In this document: piece after piece, positions 1-8,237 of the stretch | Position numbering within the stretch: position 1 is the stretch's first letter | Layout of the letters: the number at the start of each line of letters is the position of its first letter | Made by a program: the position numbers and the translations under genes | Source: Pseudomonadota bacterium | GTDB taxonomy: Bacteria; Pseudomonadota; Gammaproteobacteria; Thiotrichales; Thiotrichaceae | NCBI GenBank assembly: GCA_002747435.1 | Contig: PDPH01000020.1 | Coordinates: 1 to 39,392, forward strand | Direction of reading: 5' to 3' | Length of the DNA: 39,392 bases | Notes under the pieces: generated by a model | Told to the model about the DNA's origin: nothing | What the model saw: the letters and a program-made list of their open reading frames with translations, nothing else | Databases searched by the model: none

Positions 1-284
1 GGCTTTCACTTTCGTCGGTAAAAGATGCTCATGTGGTTGCCACAACCCCTTTTTTCAAGGCTGCTCAGATAGTTAACTGCTTAAGTTGGCGCGTATGACC
101 ATTACCCCACGCGCTGTTGTCAGCATGATCAAGCGGGGATTGTTATGGAGCGATGCCCATTGGGCAGCCTTGTTCCAGATGCCAGCCAGTGAGGATAGCG
201 ATTAGGCGTATTTTGCTTTGCTCAGTAAATCTTTTAATTGCTCATTATACACGCATCTTGGCTAAAACCGCGCAGACGTGCTAA
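1..284. other. Left-edge region without a recognised gene
   Basis: No convincing gene lies here. A plus-strand open frame at 95-205 encodes 36 residues (starting MTITPRAVVSMIKRG) that read like the C-terminal end of a larger protein, but the same frame has a TAA at 74-76 and I do not recognise it. On the minus strand a short frame just beyond the end of the neighbouring MNT-HEPN gene ends in EQLKDLLSKAKYA; it too has no recognisable family. Both could be relics of genes disrupted when the AT-rich neighbour arrived, but this is inference. Confidence 0.3.
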
Positions 285-1034
285 CTATATTTTATTTTTT
301 AAATTGTAATAAATTTTTTCTAAAATGACAGATTTTTCATAGACTGCATTTAATAGTTCTGTGCTTGCTTGCGGTTCATCTTCGTAATCATGTGATAAGG
401 CATTTCTTAACTCCCTTAAGATTTGCCATTCATTTGCTAACAAGATACCAGCTTTTTCCAAACGATTTAACATATCTATTACTGTCATTCTTTCAATGTT
501 TTCTTCATATAAAGCAGTAACAATTTTAATTAATTTGTTACCCACCGTATCTTGCAATTTAGAAAAACGATAAATAAACTGATCTATATCCTGTACTCTC
601 TCTTGAGATAGATTAATGTACTGTTGTTCTGTTAGCGGAAAAGTTTCTGCCAGCTCTTGCTTGGCATAGCTAAGCCTCATCAAATGCTTTTCACATTCAC
701 TGATAATTTTTTCCTGCCTTAGCTGATCCATATTGAGTTTTACTCCTGTTTTTCTCGCTTGCTTCTCTATTTCTCTACTCGGATCTGTACTGATGACTAT
801 ATCAATTTTTTGCTCACCAATTTCTGCTTTTATCGCATTTAACAACTGATTTTTTTTAGATAACAAATTATCTACATCCTTTGTATCTATAAATAAGTCA
901 ATATCCCCACCTTTTTTATTATTATCTACTCGACTACCAAACAGATAAATATCACCTGCCATGAATATGGCATTAAAATTTTTGATAATGGCTATTTGTT
1001 CCTTATCATTTAATCGCATTGTTATCTGTTGCAT
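285..1034 (-). CDS. Fused MNT nucleotidyltransferase-HEPN protein (single-chain toxin-antitoxin)
   Basis: Residues 1-100 form a minimal nucleotidyltransferase: a GSR motif at 33-35, the acidic pair D44-x-D46 in GGDIDL, and a likely third acidic residue D78 in KIDIV. Residues 102-249 form an all-helical HEPN domain with R210-N-A-L-S-H215-D-Y217, the R-X4-H-X-Y motif of HepT-type RNase toxins. In characterised two-gene MntA/HepT pairs the nucleotidyltransferase AMPylates the tyrosine of that motif and silences the toxin. Here both halves are one polypeptide, so modification in cis is a reasonable inference. The first ATG is at 1034, but a perfect -10 box at 1043-1048 would place the transcript start almost on it. 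ATG at 1019 (residue 6, MRLND) matches the usual family start and may be real. The gene is much more AT-rich than its neighbours, which suggests transfer. It is divergent from rsxE. Confidence 0.85.
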   Translation of the reverse strand: MQQITMRLNDKEQIAIIKNFNAIFMAGDIYLFGSRVDNNKKGGDIDLFIDTKDVDNLLSKKNQLLNAIKAEIGEQKIDIVISTDPSREIEKQARKTGVKLNMDQLRQEKIISECEKHLMRLSYAKQELAETFPLTEQQYINLSQERVQDIDQFIYRFSKLQDTVGNKLIKIVTALYEENIERMTVIDMLNRLEKAGILLANEWQILRELRNALSHDYEDEPQASTELLNAVYEKSVILEKIYYNLKNKI

Positions 1035-1042
1035 CCTGTATG

Positions 1043-1048
1043 ATTATA
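1043..1048 (-). promoter_or_regulatory. -10 box for the MNT-HEPN gene
   Basis: On the minus strand these bases read TATAAT, a perfect sigma-70 -10 box, just upstream of the MNT-HEPN gene. No good -35 lies at 17 bases; TTGAAC occurs 22 bases upstream, which is too far. The predicted start of transcription is near 1036. Confidence 0.4.
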
Positions 1049-1223
1049 TTCTCTCAAGGAGTTAGCTATTGTTCAAAACTCGGGCTATCCTTAACTCTCT
1101 GTCATTCCATCATGCTTATGAGGTTCATTCAACACGAATCTTCATCCTGTGCACAGAACCACTGCACAACACCCATAAATGCAGTAAAATCCCCTCCTCC
1201 ATCCATTAACTCAGCAACGATTT

Positions 1224-1943
1224 ATGAACGACGACGCAAGCCCATCCAATGCAGCTATTTACCGTGAAATTACCGTCAATGGCCTATGGCACAATAATCC
1301 TGGTCTAGTCCAACTGCTGGGCTTATGCCCACTCATGGCCGTTACAACTAATGTGGTTAATGGCTTCGGTCTAGGATTAGCGACATTAGTCACATTAATC
1401 ACCTCCAATCTGCTGATTTCTCTGCTGCGCGATTACATTCGCCCGGAAATTCGCATTCCGGTATTTGTATTGATTATTGCCGCCACGGTCACCACCGTTG
1501 AGCTACTCATGCAGGCTTATTTTTATGGGCTATACCACGTACTGGGTATTTTTATCCCCTTAATCGTCACCAACTGCATTATTATTGGGCGTGCTGAAGC
1601 ATTCGCCGCTAAAAATGAACCCAAGCACGCTAGCTTGGATGGTTTTATGATGGGACTGGGTTTTATGCTGGTCTTAGTCGTATTAGGCGGCTTACGCGAA
1701 CTACTGTCACAAGGCACTTTACTATCACAAGCACACCTCATGTTCGGTGAAAGCGCGCGCGGTATGACCTTGCATTTGAGCGATCATTTCAAAGGCTTAC
1801 TACTTGCCGCCCTGCCACCGGGCGCTTTTATTGGCTTAGGCTTTCTGGTGGCAACCAAAAATGCGATTGACCAGCACATAGCTAAACGTAAGGCCAAAGC
1901 AGCACGACAAGCTACCTTACATGCCGCTAGCGAGGCTGCATGA
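1224..1943 (+). CDS. rsxE: Electron transport complex subunit RsxE/RnfE
   Basis: Integral membrane subunit of the Rsx/Rnf ion-translocating electron transport complex. The 239 residues have several hydrophobic helices and family signatures: [14 protein letters not shown] near residue 30, [14 protein letters not shown] near residue 115, and the polar helix around GLRELL. The length is normal (E. coli RsxE about 230). The C-terminal tail is Ala/Lys-rich. The stop overlaps the nth start by four bases (ATGA), matching the conserved rsxE-nth order in gammaproteobacteria. The other five subunits (rsxABCDG), which normally precede it, are absent; a divergent MNT-HEPN gene lies upstream instead. No good ribosome-binding site is visible before the ATG. 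Confidence 0.95.
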   Translation: MNDDASPSNAAIYREITVNGLWHNNPGLVQLLGLCPLMAVTTNVVNGFGLGLATLVTLITSNLLISLLRDYIRPEIRIPVFVLIIAATVTTVELLMQAYFYGLYHVLGIFIPLIVTNCIIIGRAEAFAAKNEPKHASLDGFMMGLGFMLVLVVLGGLRELLSQGTLLSQAHLMFGESARGMTLHLSDHFKGLLLAALPPGAFIGLGFLVATKNAIDQHIAKRKAKAARQATLHAASEAA

Positions 1944-2572
1944 ATCAGGAAAAACGTGTTGAAATTTTCCGCCGCCTCAAAGCTGCTAATCCAAACCCTC
2001 GCACGGAACTGGAATACAATTCCGTCTTTGAATTATTAGTGGCCGTCATTTTATCCGCTCAAACCACCGATAAAGGTGTTAATAAAGCCACCGCCAAACT
2101 ATTCCCTGTTGCTAATACCCCCGAAGCTATTTATGCCTTGGGTGAGGAAGGCTTAAAGCCATACATTAAAACCATTGGCTTGTATAATAACAAAGCTAAA
2201 AATATTATTGAAACCTGCCGCTTGCTGCTTGAAAAACATGCCTCTCAAGTCCCCCAAGAACGCAAAGCTTTAGAAGCCTTGCCGGGCGTTGGCCGCAAAA
2301 CAGCGAATGTCATTTTGAATACAGCGTTTCACCAAGCTACTATGGCGGTGGATACTCATATTTTTCGCGTATCCAATCGTACTGGCATAGCACCAGGTAA
2401 AAATGTACTGGCAGTGGAACAAGCCCTATTACGTCATGTCCCCAAAGACTATTTATTAGATGCTCATCATTGGCTGATTTTACTGGGGCGTTATACCTGT
2501 ATTGCGCGCAAGCCTAAATGCCCGGAATGTATTATTATTGATTTGTGTGAGTTTACAGGAAAAACACATTAA
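1940..2572 (+). CDS. nth: Endonuclease III (DNA glycosylase/AP lyase)
   Basis: Base-excision repair glycosylase that removes oxidised pyrimidines and cleaves the abasic site. The 210 residues match the E. coli length (211) almost position for position. The helix-hairpin-helix LPGVGRK contains catalytic Lys120, Asp138 lies in AVDTH, and the [4Fe-4S] loop has Cys187, Cys194, Cys197 and Cys203 in the C-X6-C-X2-C-X5-C spacing. It overlaps rsxE at its start and DUF1841 at its end, so the three genes are probably translationally coupled in one operon. Confidence 0.97.
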   Translation: MNQEKRVEIFRRLKAANPNPRTELEYNSVFELLVAVILSAQTTDKGVNKATAKLFPVANTPEAIYALGEEGLKPYIKTIGLYNNKAKNIIETCRLLLEKHASQVPQERKALEALPGVGRKTANVILNTAFHQATMAVDTHIFRVSNRTGIAPGKNVLAVEQALLRHVPKDYLLDAHHWLILLGRYTCIARKPKCPECIIIDLCEFTGKTH

Positions 2573-2997
2573 TGTTTGGCAATGACAGAGAATCATTAAG
2601 ACACTTTTATCAACAGACCTGGCAAAAACATCAGCAAAAGCAAAGCTTAAATTCGCTAGAACAACAAGTCGCCTTGGTGATTAAAGAACATCCTGAATAC
2701 CATAGAGCGCTTTTAAATAAAGCAGCATTAGGACGTGATTATTCAGTCGAGGCCGGAGAAGCCAATCCTTTTTTACATCTCAGCCTACATTTAGGTTTGC
2801 GTGAACAAATAAAAACTGACCGCCCCTCAGGTATTCAAGCGATCTACTATGACTTAAGTAGCCGCATGGAACCACATGATGCCGAGCACCAGATGATAGA
2901 ATGCTTGGCGGAAAGCCTTTGGCTAGCACAACGCAATGGCAGCCCACCTGATGAAGCCACTTATCTGAGCTGTTTAACCGCATTATTAATGCAATAA
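2572..2997 (+). CDS. DUF1841 family protein
   Basis: This 141-residue protein matches the DUF1841 family, small proteobacterial proteins of unknown function. Family features are the N-terminal MFGNDR, EHPEYH near residue 40, NPFLHLSLHLGLREQ near residue 85, TDRPSGI near 100, and a C-terminal PPDEATYL. The histidine-rich NPFLH...LH segment could suggest metal binding, but that is speculation. The start codon shares one base with the nth stop, and this gene often follows nth in gammaproteobacteria. It is likely soluble, as no signal peptide or membrane segment is visible. Confidence 0.88.
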   Translation: MFGNDRESLRHFYQQTWQKHQQKQSLNSLEQQVALVIKEHPEYHRALLNKAALGRDYSVEAGEANPFLHLSLHLGLREQIKTDRPSGIQAIYYDLSSRMEPHDAEHQMIECLAESLWLAQRNGSPPDEATYLSCLTALLMQ

Positions 2998-3285
2998 ATA
3001 GCTTAATTATTGAGCATATTAATTATTTATGCTTACCGAAGCACAGGTGCGGTTAGAATACTATATTATTAAGCCTGATATTTGCACAAATAATACCCAT
3101 CCCGCTTGCCAGTTTGCCGTTGAAGGATTAGTTTTACTCGCCTCGGCGTCTGTGTCTGATTAATGCAGCCCAGTTTGATCCAATAAAAAGCACACCCTTA
3201 ACATCAGACCATTAAATTTACACGGTTAGCGTATTTTGGTCTGTTGTGATGGAGTGATTGATCCCAGCTAATAAAACATAAATTT
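2998..3285. other. AT-rich intergenic stretch
   Basis: This region separates the nth operon from the tandem LysR gene. It holds one 44-codon open frame at 3029-3163 (MLTEAQVRLEYYIIKPD...) without a ribosome-binding site or a recognised family; I regard it as unproven. TAATTA palindromes near 3003-3025 do not form a convincing terminator. No tRNA or clear promoter was seen. Confidence 0.3.
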
Positions 3286-5199
3286 ATGAAACGAATTCTG
3301 ATTGAATCCCGAATACTAAGTTATTTCGCCTCCGTATGCCATGACCGTAATTTAAGTCTTACGGCTGAACGTTTACATATTGCCAAATCAGTTTTAAGCG
3401 AAGCTTGTAGCCAAGTAGAAAATGAATTAGGTTTATCGCTATTTGAACGGCGCTCACAAGGTATGCAGCCTACTGAGCAAGGTTTATTTATTGCGAAATA
3501 TATTCTGTTCATGCAAAATCTAGAGCAGTTTGCACTACGCCTTGAGGCTGAACAACTTAATAACATTGCCTATATCAGCCTCAAAATTCCAGAGCGCTTT
3601 TGGAGTCCATCTATTAACAGCCTACTCGCTTATATCCTAGATGAAAGCGCGCAACGCTACCCCACAAACTTGATATTACCCATTATTCAAGATACTCAAA
3701 CGGTAGAAGGAAAAAGTTATCAAAGTCACCAAGGCGAAGAGGCTTATTTACAAGCATATCGCTGGAAACCTGCGTGGAAACATTTAGGTGAAATCAATCT
3801 GGCCTTATACACTAACAAAGACGTTCCCTCTACACACAAAATACTGGTCAGCGAGCCTTGGTATTTAATTTTCCCCGAATCAAGTAATTATTGGCCTGAG
3901 CCAGTCAGCACAGAAGCACTCAAACATTATAAAATATTGCTACCCCGCATGCCCTGGCCGATGGCACAGCAAGCTGCGCAGTATTGCTTGGCACATCACT
4001 TAAGTTTTGAGCAGGTCACAGAAGACCTCACCAGCCTACTCCATCAAAATCAATCTATTCAGAAACAAAGCTGTATTCTGGTAAATGGCTTAATGCTGAA
4101 TGTCGCCAAACTCAGTCATTGGACAACATCCCAACTGGATGAACCACTCACCATACATCTGAGCGCACAGACGCAAGACGATCAACTACTGCATGCGTTT
4201 AAAGCTATTTTCATGAGCGCTTGGAAAAAACGTCACTTACCACCTCCGCAGTGGAAACCTCAAACACGTTTAAAGCAATGGCTGTACTTTGGCGAGACCT
4301 TAGCAAAAGGTTCAATTTCTGAAGCGGCCAAAGGACTCTTTTTATCGCAACCAGCGCTCAGCATGCAGCTCAAACAGTTTGAAGAACATCTCAATATGCG
4401 CCTGATTAGTCGCAAAACAGGCTCACGCCATTTAAGCCTGACTGAGTCAGGTAATATTATTCATCAACTGCATGATGGTTTTTTTGAGCAGCTCCATATT
4501 ATAGGGGAATATGTACAACAGCAGCGCTTAAGCCATAGCCAACGCTTGCTATTAGGTGTGCTGCCTAGCATAGATGCACAGAGCAGACTCTCCAGCATTA
4601 TTCTCAACAAGGCAGCCGCTTGGTTGCGTCACCATCATCCCGAAACACGTTTAGAAATTGTGGAAGAACGTCATCAATACTTGATGCACTCACTACGCAA
4701 TCAAACCCTGCACTTGGCTATTACTGAAGCCGACTCACCTTGGACGGTTCAAGTTCCAGTAGATATGCCTGAACAAATAGGTTTAGTGATTGCCACGCAA
4801 CTATTACCGAATCCCAATATAACAACGCTGAGCTGGCAGGCAGTAAGCACTTTACCACTGGTTTTGCCTAGACGAGGCTCTGGGCTGCGTAGCCTGATTG
4901 ACAACCATTGTATCAGTCAAGGCTTAAGCCTAGAGGCGACACTAGAGTCAGACAGCCTGAATCTTAATCGTGCTTGGATCAAACAAGGACAATATGGCTC
5001 CATCCTACCGAAGTCTGCGATGGCTAGCCTATTAACTGAAGAAGGCTTCGAAACAAACACCAAGGTGGTCTTTATCCCACTTGTGCCAACATTGGAAAGA
5101 GTGCTGCGGCTGTCCCACTTAAAACATCGCCACCTAGACTCAGTCGAAGAAGGTTTAATCGGTTATTTAGCAGGACAAACATCAGTTAAAGCACACTAA
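3286..5199 (+). CDS. Tandem (duplicated) LysR-type transcriptional regulator
   Basis: This 637-residue protein contains two complete LysR-type regulators in line. The first winged helix-turn-helix spans about residues 8-65 (LTAERLHIAKSVLSEACSQ..., ending FERRSQGMQPTEQG), followed by a divergent effector-binding half up to about 320. The second helix-turn-helix spans about 327-390 (ISEAAKGLFLSQPALSMQL..., ending LTESG). It is followed by a more canonical effector domain with a Nac-like segment, LVLPRRGSGLRSLID, near 525-540. Ordinary LysR regulators are about 300 residues and bind DNA as tetramers, so one chain here supplies what two subunits normally would. The first domain is the more divergent and may have lost effector sensing. 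No target gene is obvious; the next gene starts about 90 bases downstream on the same strand. No Shine-Dalgarno sequence is visible before the ATG. Confidence 0.88.
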   Translation: MKRILIESRILSYFASVCHDRNLSLTAERLHIAKSVLSEACSQVENELGLSLFERRSQGMQPTEQGLFIAKYILFMQNLEQFALRLEAEQLNNIAYISLKIPERFWSPSINSLLAYILDESAQRYPTNLILPIIQDTQTVEGKSYQSHQGEEAYLQAYRWKPAWKHLGEINLALYTNKDVPSTHKILVSEPWYLIFPESSNYWPEPVSTEALKHYKILLPRMPWPMAQQAAQYCLAHHLSFEQVTEDLTSLLHQNQSIQKQSCILVNGLMLNVAKLSHWTTSQLDEPLTIHLSAQTQDDQLLHAFKAIFMSAWKKRHLPPPQWKPQTRLKQWLYFGETLAKGSISEAAKGLFLSQPALSMQLKQFEEHLNMRLISRKTGSRHLSLTESGNIIHQLHDGFFEQLHIIGEYVQQQRLSHSQRLLLGVLPSIDAQSRLSSIILNKAAAWLRHHHPETRLEIVEERHQYLMHSLRNQTLHLAITEADSPWTVQVPVDMPEQIGLVIATQLLPNPNITTLSWQAVSTLPLVLPRRGSGLRSLIDNHCISQGLSLEATLESDSLNLNRAWIKQGQYGSILPKSAMASLLTEEGFETNTKVVFIPLVPTLERVLRLSHLKHRHLDSVEEGLIGYLAGQTSVKAH

Positions 5200-5288
5200 A
5201 GTACAATGGACTTTGCCTTTTGGGGGAGAGGCTGTATAAAATTCGGTTCTATAACGTTTTGTAGTGGAAACCTGAAAAAAATAAACCA

Positions 5289-5564
5289 ATGACTTATCCA
5301 AACAATCCCCCTCATTTAGCCGCACCAAGCCCTCGGGTGCGGAACCGCCGTCGTCAAAAACAGCGCCCGATGATTGATCATACTGTCGTCTCTCCCTGCA
5401 TAGGTGTCTGCTGGCTTAATGAGGACAATGGCTGGTGTGAAGGTTGTCTGCGCAGCGCTGATGAAATCCGTGACTGGCTTATTATGAGCCGAGACCAAAA
5501 ACTAGAACTGCTTCAGCAATTGGCTGAACGTCGATCATCCTTACAACAAGATTCCAACAACTAA
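5289..5564 (+). CDS. DUF1289 domain protein
   Basis: The 91-residue product carries the DUF1289 signature from about residue 36: SPCIGVCWL, then WCEGCLR, giving a C-X3-C-X8-C-X2-C pattern that could bind metal, followed by EIRDWL and a helical MSRDQKLELLQQL. The function of the family is not established. The N-terminal 30 residues are basic and Pro/Arg-rich. An internal ATG at residue 28 would trim them, and neither start has a good ribosome-binding site. The stop overlaps the next start by one base, which implies coupling. Confidence 0.85.
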   Translation: MTYPNNPPHLAAPSPRVRNRRRQKQRPMIDHTVVSPCIGVCWLNEDNGWCEGCLRSADEIRDWLIMSRDQKLELLQQLAERRSSLQQDSNN

Positions 5565-6847
5565 TGGCCGGTTTGATTTTCTTTTTATACCTACTGGTAT
5601 TGGTCGCTGTACTTTATGCCTTATGGCGGTGGTTGGCTAATTTGATGGCCACACTGAATATTGCTCATGAAAAACGCCTGATGCTTGACATCATAGCCGT
5701 CACCTTGGCAGCTTTTTTAGGCATGATGCTAGGACTAAAAATTTATCATCGCTTAAAAGCGCCTGACCCGTTGTCTATATCTAATCCAACGCCAGCGACA
5801 GCCTCGGCAAGTAACACTACCCGTCAAGCTAGTCCTGCACAGACAAATGTAGCAACACCCATTGCCACGCCAGCGGTTTCCAGTAACCCGCCCACGTCCA
5901 ATGCAGCACAACAATCGCAACAAACAAGCAACGCACAAAACCCGAGCAATCCCGCAGCACCGGCCATTGCTTTGGCAAAAAAACAAGCTTTAAGTGATCA
6001 ACAGCAATTGCTGCTCTATATCGAAACCTATCACAAAGACTTGTATGAGCAGTGGGCTACTTTAAAAGCAGACATTCGTGAGCTAGAAGCGTCATTCCAC
6101 TTATTAAATAAGCTGGCACAGCAAACGCCTAAACAACGTGAAATGCTCGCGGGCATTGCTCAAATTCGCCAAGAAAGTCATCGCCACCTACAGCGTCTTT
6201 TGCAAGAAGTTGATCAACAGCTCATGAATTTCTGGGTACATTACAAAACAGGCAATCAACAGGATGCTGAACAAAAATTTAACCGACAGGCTGAACACCT
6301 GGTCAAACAGATTAAACAATGGCGTGGTGATCAATTAAAAAGCAAACAGCGTGAAGAAAAACTGATTACGCTTTACTTGCAACGTACGGGTAATGCTCTA
6401 AAAAATAATCAACTGCCCTCTACCAACATGGGTATTACCTCTTACAGCAAAGCCAATCGTGATCTATTGCAGCGCTGGGCACAGTTGAACATGTCGACTG
6501 AATTGACAGCTAATCTGGCACAGCTACAAGATAGACGAGTGCAAATTAATCAGCACCGTAAACAATTAGAGGATTATATCCAGCAATACCCTAGCTTGAA
6601 GCCGTCTCTGGATCGCACCGCTTATTTATGGACCGTCGCTTTGCAACAAAATCTTTATGCTGAATACCGCTTGCTACAGATTGTAGAAATCGAATATTTA
6701 TTGGAACATTTGCGCATCGACTTAGCTGCCACTGCTCTGAAACAATTAGATCGTGATTTGCGCACTTATATGCCAGGCATGATTAATGCTGTCGAACGGC
6801 ACTTGCTGAACGCGGAAAAAGCTTATCGCCCTGACAGCCTGAAATAA
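5564..6847 (+). CDS. Membrane-anchored coiled-coil protein, function unknown
   Basis: I do not recognise this 427-residue protein. Two hydrophobic segments near the N-terminus (about 3-25 and 42-60) anchor it in the inner membrane. Residues about 65-140 are a low-complexity linker rich in Ala, Thr, Ser, Asn, Pro and Gln, like periplasmic linkers. Residues 140-427 are almost entirely helical, rich in Gln, Leu and Glu, with heptad-like stretches suggesting coiled coils. It starts inside the stop of the DUF1289 gene and is followed 44 bases later by an exported TPR protein, so it probably acts in an envelope scaffold with that neighbour (inference). Confidence 0.7.
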   Translation: MAGLIFFLYLLVLVAVLYALWRWLANLMATLNIAHEKRLMLDIIAVTLAAFLGMMLGLKIYHRLKAPDPLSISNPTPATASASNTTRQASPAQTNVATPIATPAVSSNPPTSNAAQQSQQTSNAQNPSNPAAPAIALAKKQALSDQQQLLLYIETYHKDLYEQWATLKADIRELEASFHLLNKLAQQTPKQREMLAGIAQIRQESHRHLQRLLQEVDQQLMNFWVHYKTGNQQDAEQKFNRQAEHLVKQIKQWRGDQLKSKQREEKLITLYLQRTGNALKNNQLPSTNMGITSYSKANRDLLQRWAQLNMSTELTANLAQLQDRRVQINQHRKQLEDYIQQYPSLKPSLDRTAYLWTVALQQNLYAEYRLLQIVEIEYLLEHLRIDLAATALKQLDRDLRTYMPGMINAVERHLLNAEKAYRPDSLK

Positions 6848-6891
6848 GTGTAACACAGGCCGCTAAAAGCCCCCTCTGGAAGGATATTTTT

Positions 6892-8151
6892 ATGAAACAA
6901 CAAGGATGCTTACTACTCTTGATCATGAGCTTATTGCAGCCCTTTGCACAGGTATCTGCACAGGACGCAAGTGCCACCCCTAGCACGACTAATACTACAG
7001 CCACAACATCCAACGCTCCATCAAGCGACCCGGATATTCAGGCGATTGAAGCCAGCATTCAACAGGGCAAAGTTGCTTTTGAAAATGATAACTATGACAC
7101 CGCCATCAAGCACTTTAATAAAGCGATCACTTTAGCAGAGTCCAGCAAACACCAGCACTTACGTGCCGCTTCACAAGTCAACTTAGGCAATGCTTTGATG
7201 GAAAAAGCCTTCCAGACTCAAGGTGATAAGGGCTTGGATTCTTTGAACCAATCCATTGGAGTTTACCGCCAGTCTTTGCAGGTTTTTACCCGCCAAGATA
7301 AACCGATACTTTGGGCTTTAGTATTAAACAAACTGGGTTTTGCGCTCCAAACGAAGGGGGTTTATCAAGGCGGCGAGGAAGGCATGAAACTGCTGCAAGA
7401 AGCCACCGATAGCTACCGTAACAGCCTTAGCGTTCGTACCCGCAAGGACATGCCCGAGGAATGGGCAGAAACCAATAATAGTCTTGCCAGTGTCCTACAT
7501 GAAATGAGTAACTTGAACGAACCGCCTCAAAGCGATAAATACTTACAGGAAGCTGTTGATCTCTACTTATTAGCACTGGAAGCAGTCAAGCGTAATGATG
7601 AACCCGAACGCTGGGCACAAATACAAGATAATCTAGGCCGAGCTTTGTGGGATCAAAGCATGCGCCCCGGGTTGAGCCTTGAAATCGAACGCGGTCTACT
7701 AGAAAAAGCGCTGGAACTATTTCGTTCCGCCTTGACTGTACGCACAGCGGCTGACTACCCCTATGATTATGAACAAAGCATGCACCATCTAGCTGAAGTT
7801 TCAAACAATTTAGCCTTTAATCTTATCGACATACCTGAACGCAAAGCCGAAGCACGCAAAGCCATTAATGAAGCACTAGCTATACACCCAGACGACCCTT
7901 ATTACCTAGATACGTTAGGATGGCTAGATTATCACAGTGGTAAACCGGAAAAAGCGCTAACTAGTCTGGAAAAATCTTTGGAAATCATGCCTTATTCACA
8001 AAATGCTGGCCACCTCATTGAAGTGTATTGGCATTTAGGCAAAAAGGATAAGGCACGTAGTCTACTGGACGATATGCTAAAACAATTTCCAGATGATCCT
8101 TATCTTACTGAGCTTAGTCGCAAAGTGATCTCGTCCAAACCCAAGAACTAG
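6892..8151 (+). CDS. Exported tetratricopeptide-repeat protein
   Basis: This 419-residue protein starts with a signal peptide (hydrophobic core in residues 6-20, probable cleavage after VSA-Q near residue 24) and a Thr/Asn/Ser linker. TPR-type helical repeats begin near residue 55 (ENDNYDTAIKHFNKAITLAE). The middle carries four long units of about 65 residues with the recurring pattern W-A-x3-N-x-L-G/A-x-A/V-L. Two classical TPRs close the protein, from about residue 315 (AIHPDDPYYLDTLGWL). TPR arrays bind partner proteins. Start support: AAGGA eight bases before the ATG. It is likely co-transcribed with the membrane-anchored coiled-coil gene upstream. Confidence 0.85.
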   Translation: MKQQGCLLLLIMSLLQPFAQVSAQDASATPSTTNTTATTSNAPSSDPDIQAIEASIQQGKVAFENDNYDTAIKHFNKAITLAESSKHQHLRAASQVNLGNALMEKAFQTQGDKGLDSLNQSIGVYRQSLQVFTRQDKPILWALVLNKLGFALQTKGVYQGGEEGMKLLQEATDSYRNSLSVRTRKDMPEEWAETNNSLASVLHEMSNLNEPPQSDKYLQEAVDLYLLALEAVKRNDEPERWAQIQDNLGRALWDQSMRPGLSLEIERGLLEKALELFRSALTVRTAADYPYDYEQSMHHLAEVSNNLAFNLIDIPERKAEARKAINEALAIHPDDPYYLDTLGWLDYHSGKPEKALTSLEKSLEIMPYSQNAGHLIEVYWHLGKKDKARSLLDDMLKQFPDDPYLTELSRKVISSKPKN

Positions 8152-8159
8152 GCATTTCT

Positions 8160-8215
8160 ATTTGATGGGTATTTCTTATTCATGTATATTAGCTGATAAT
8201 CTAATGCCATCAAAT
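8160..8215. repeat. 9-bp inverted repeat flanking the EamA promoter
   Basis: ATTTGATGG at 8160-8168 is perfectly repeated in inverse as CCATCAAAT at 8207-8215, 38 bases apart. The left arm covers the predicted -35 box and the right arm lies just after the predicted transcription start, the layout of a paired operator. It may equally be a weak stem after the TPR gene. Confidence 0.45.
8162..8190 (+). promoter_or_regulatory. Predicted sigma-70 promoter for the EamA gene
   Basis: TTGATG (8162-8167), a 17-base spacer and TATATT (8185-8190) match the consensus at 4/6 and 5/6. Transcription would start near 8197, about 40 bases before the ATG at 8238. Confidence 0.5.
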
Positions 8216-8237
8216 TAATGCTTACACTCTAAACAGT

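Noticed and set aside
1019..1267. 82-codon plus-strand frame between MNT-HEPN and rsxE
   Set aside because: Composition is random, it overlaps the start of rsxE and has no recognisable domain.
3029..3163. 44-codon frame after the DUF1841 gene
   Set aside because: No ribosome-binding site and no recognised family; kept only as a remark on the intergenic stretch.
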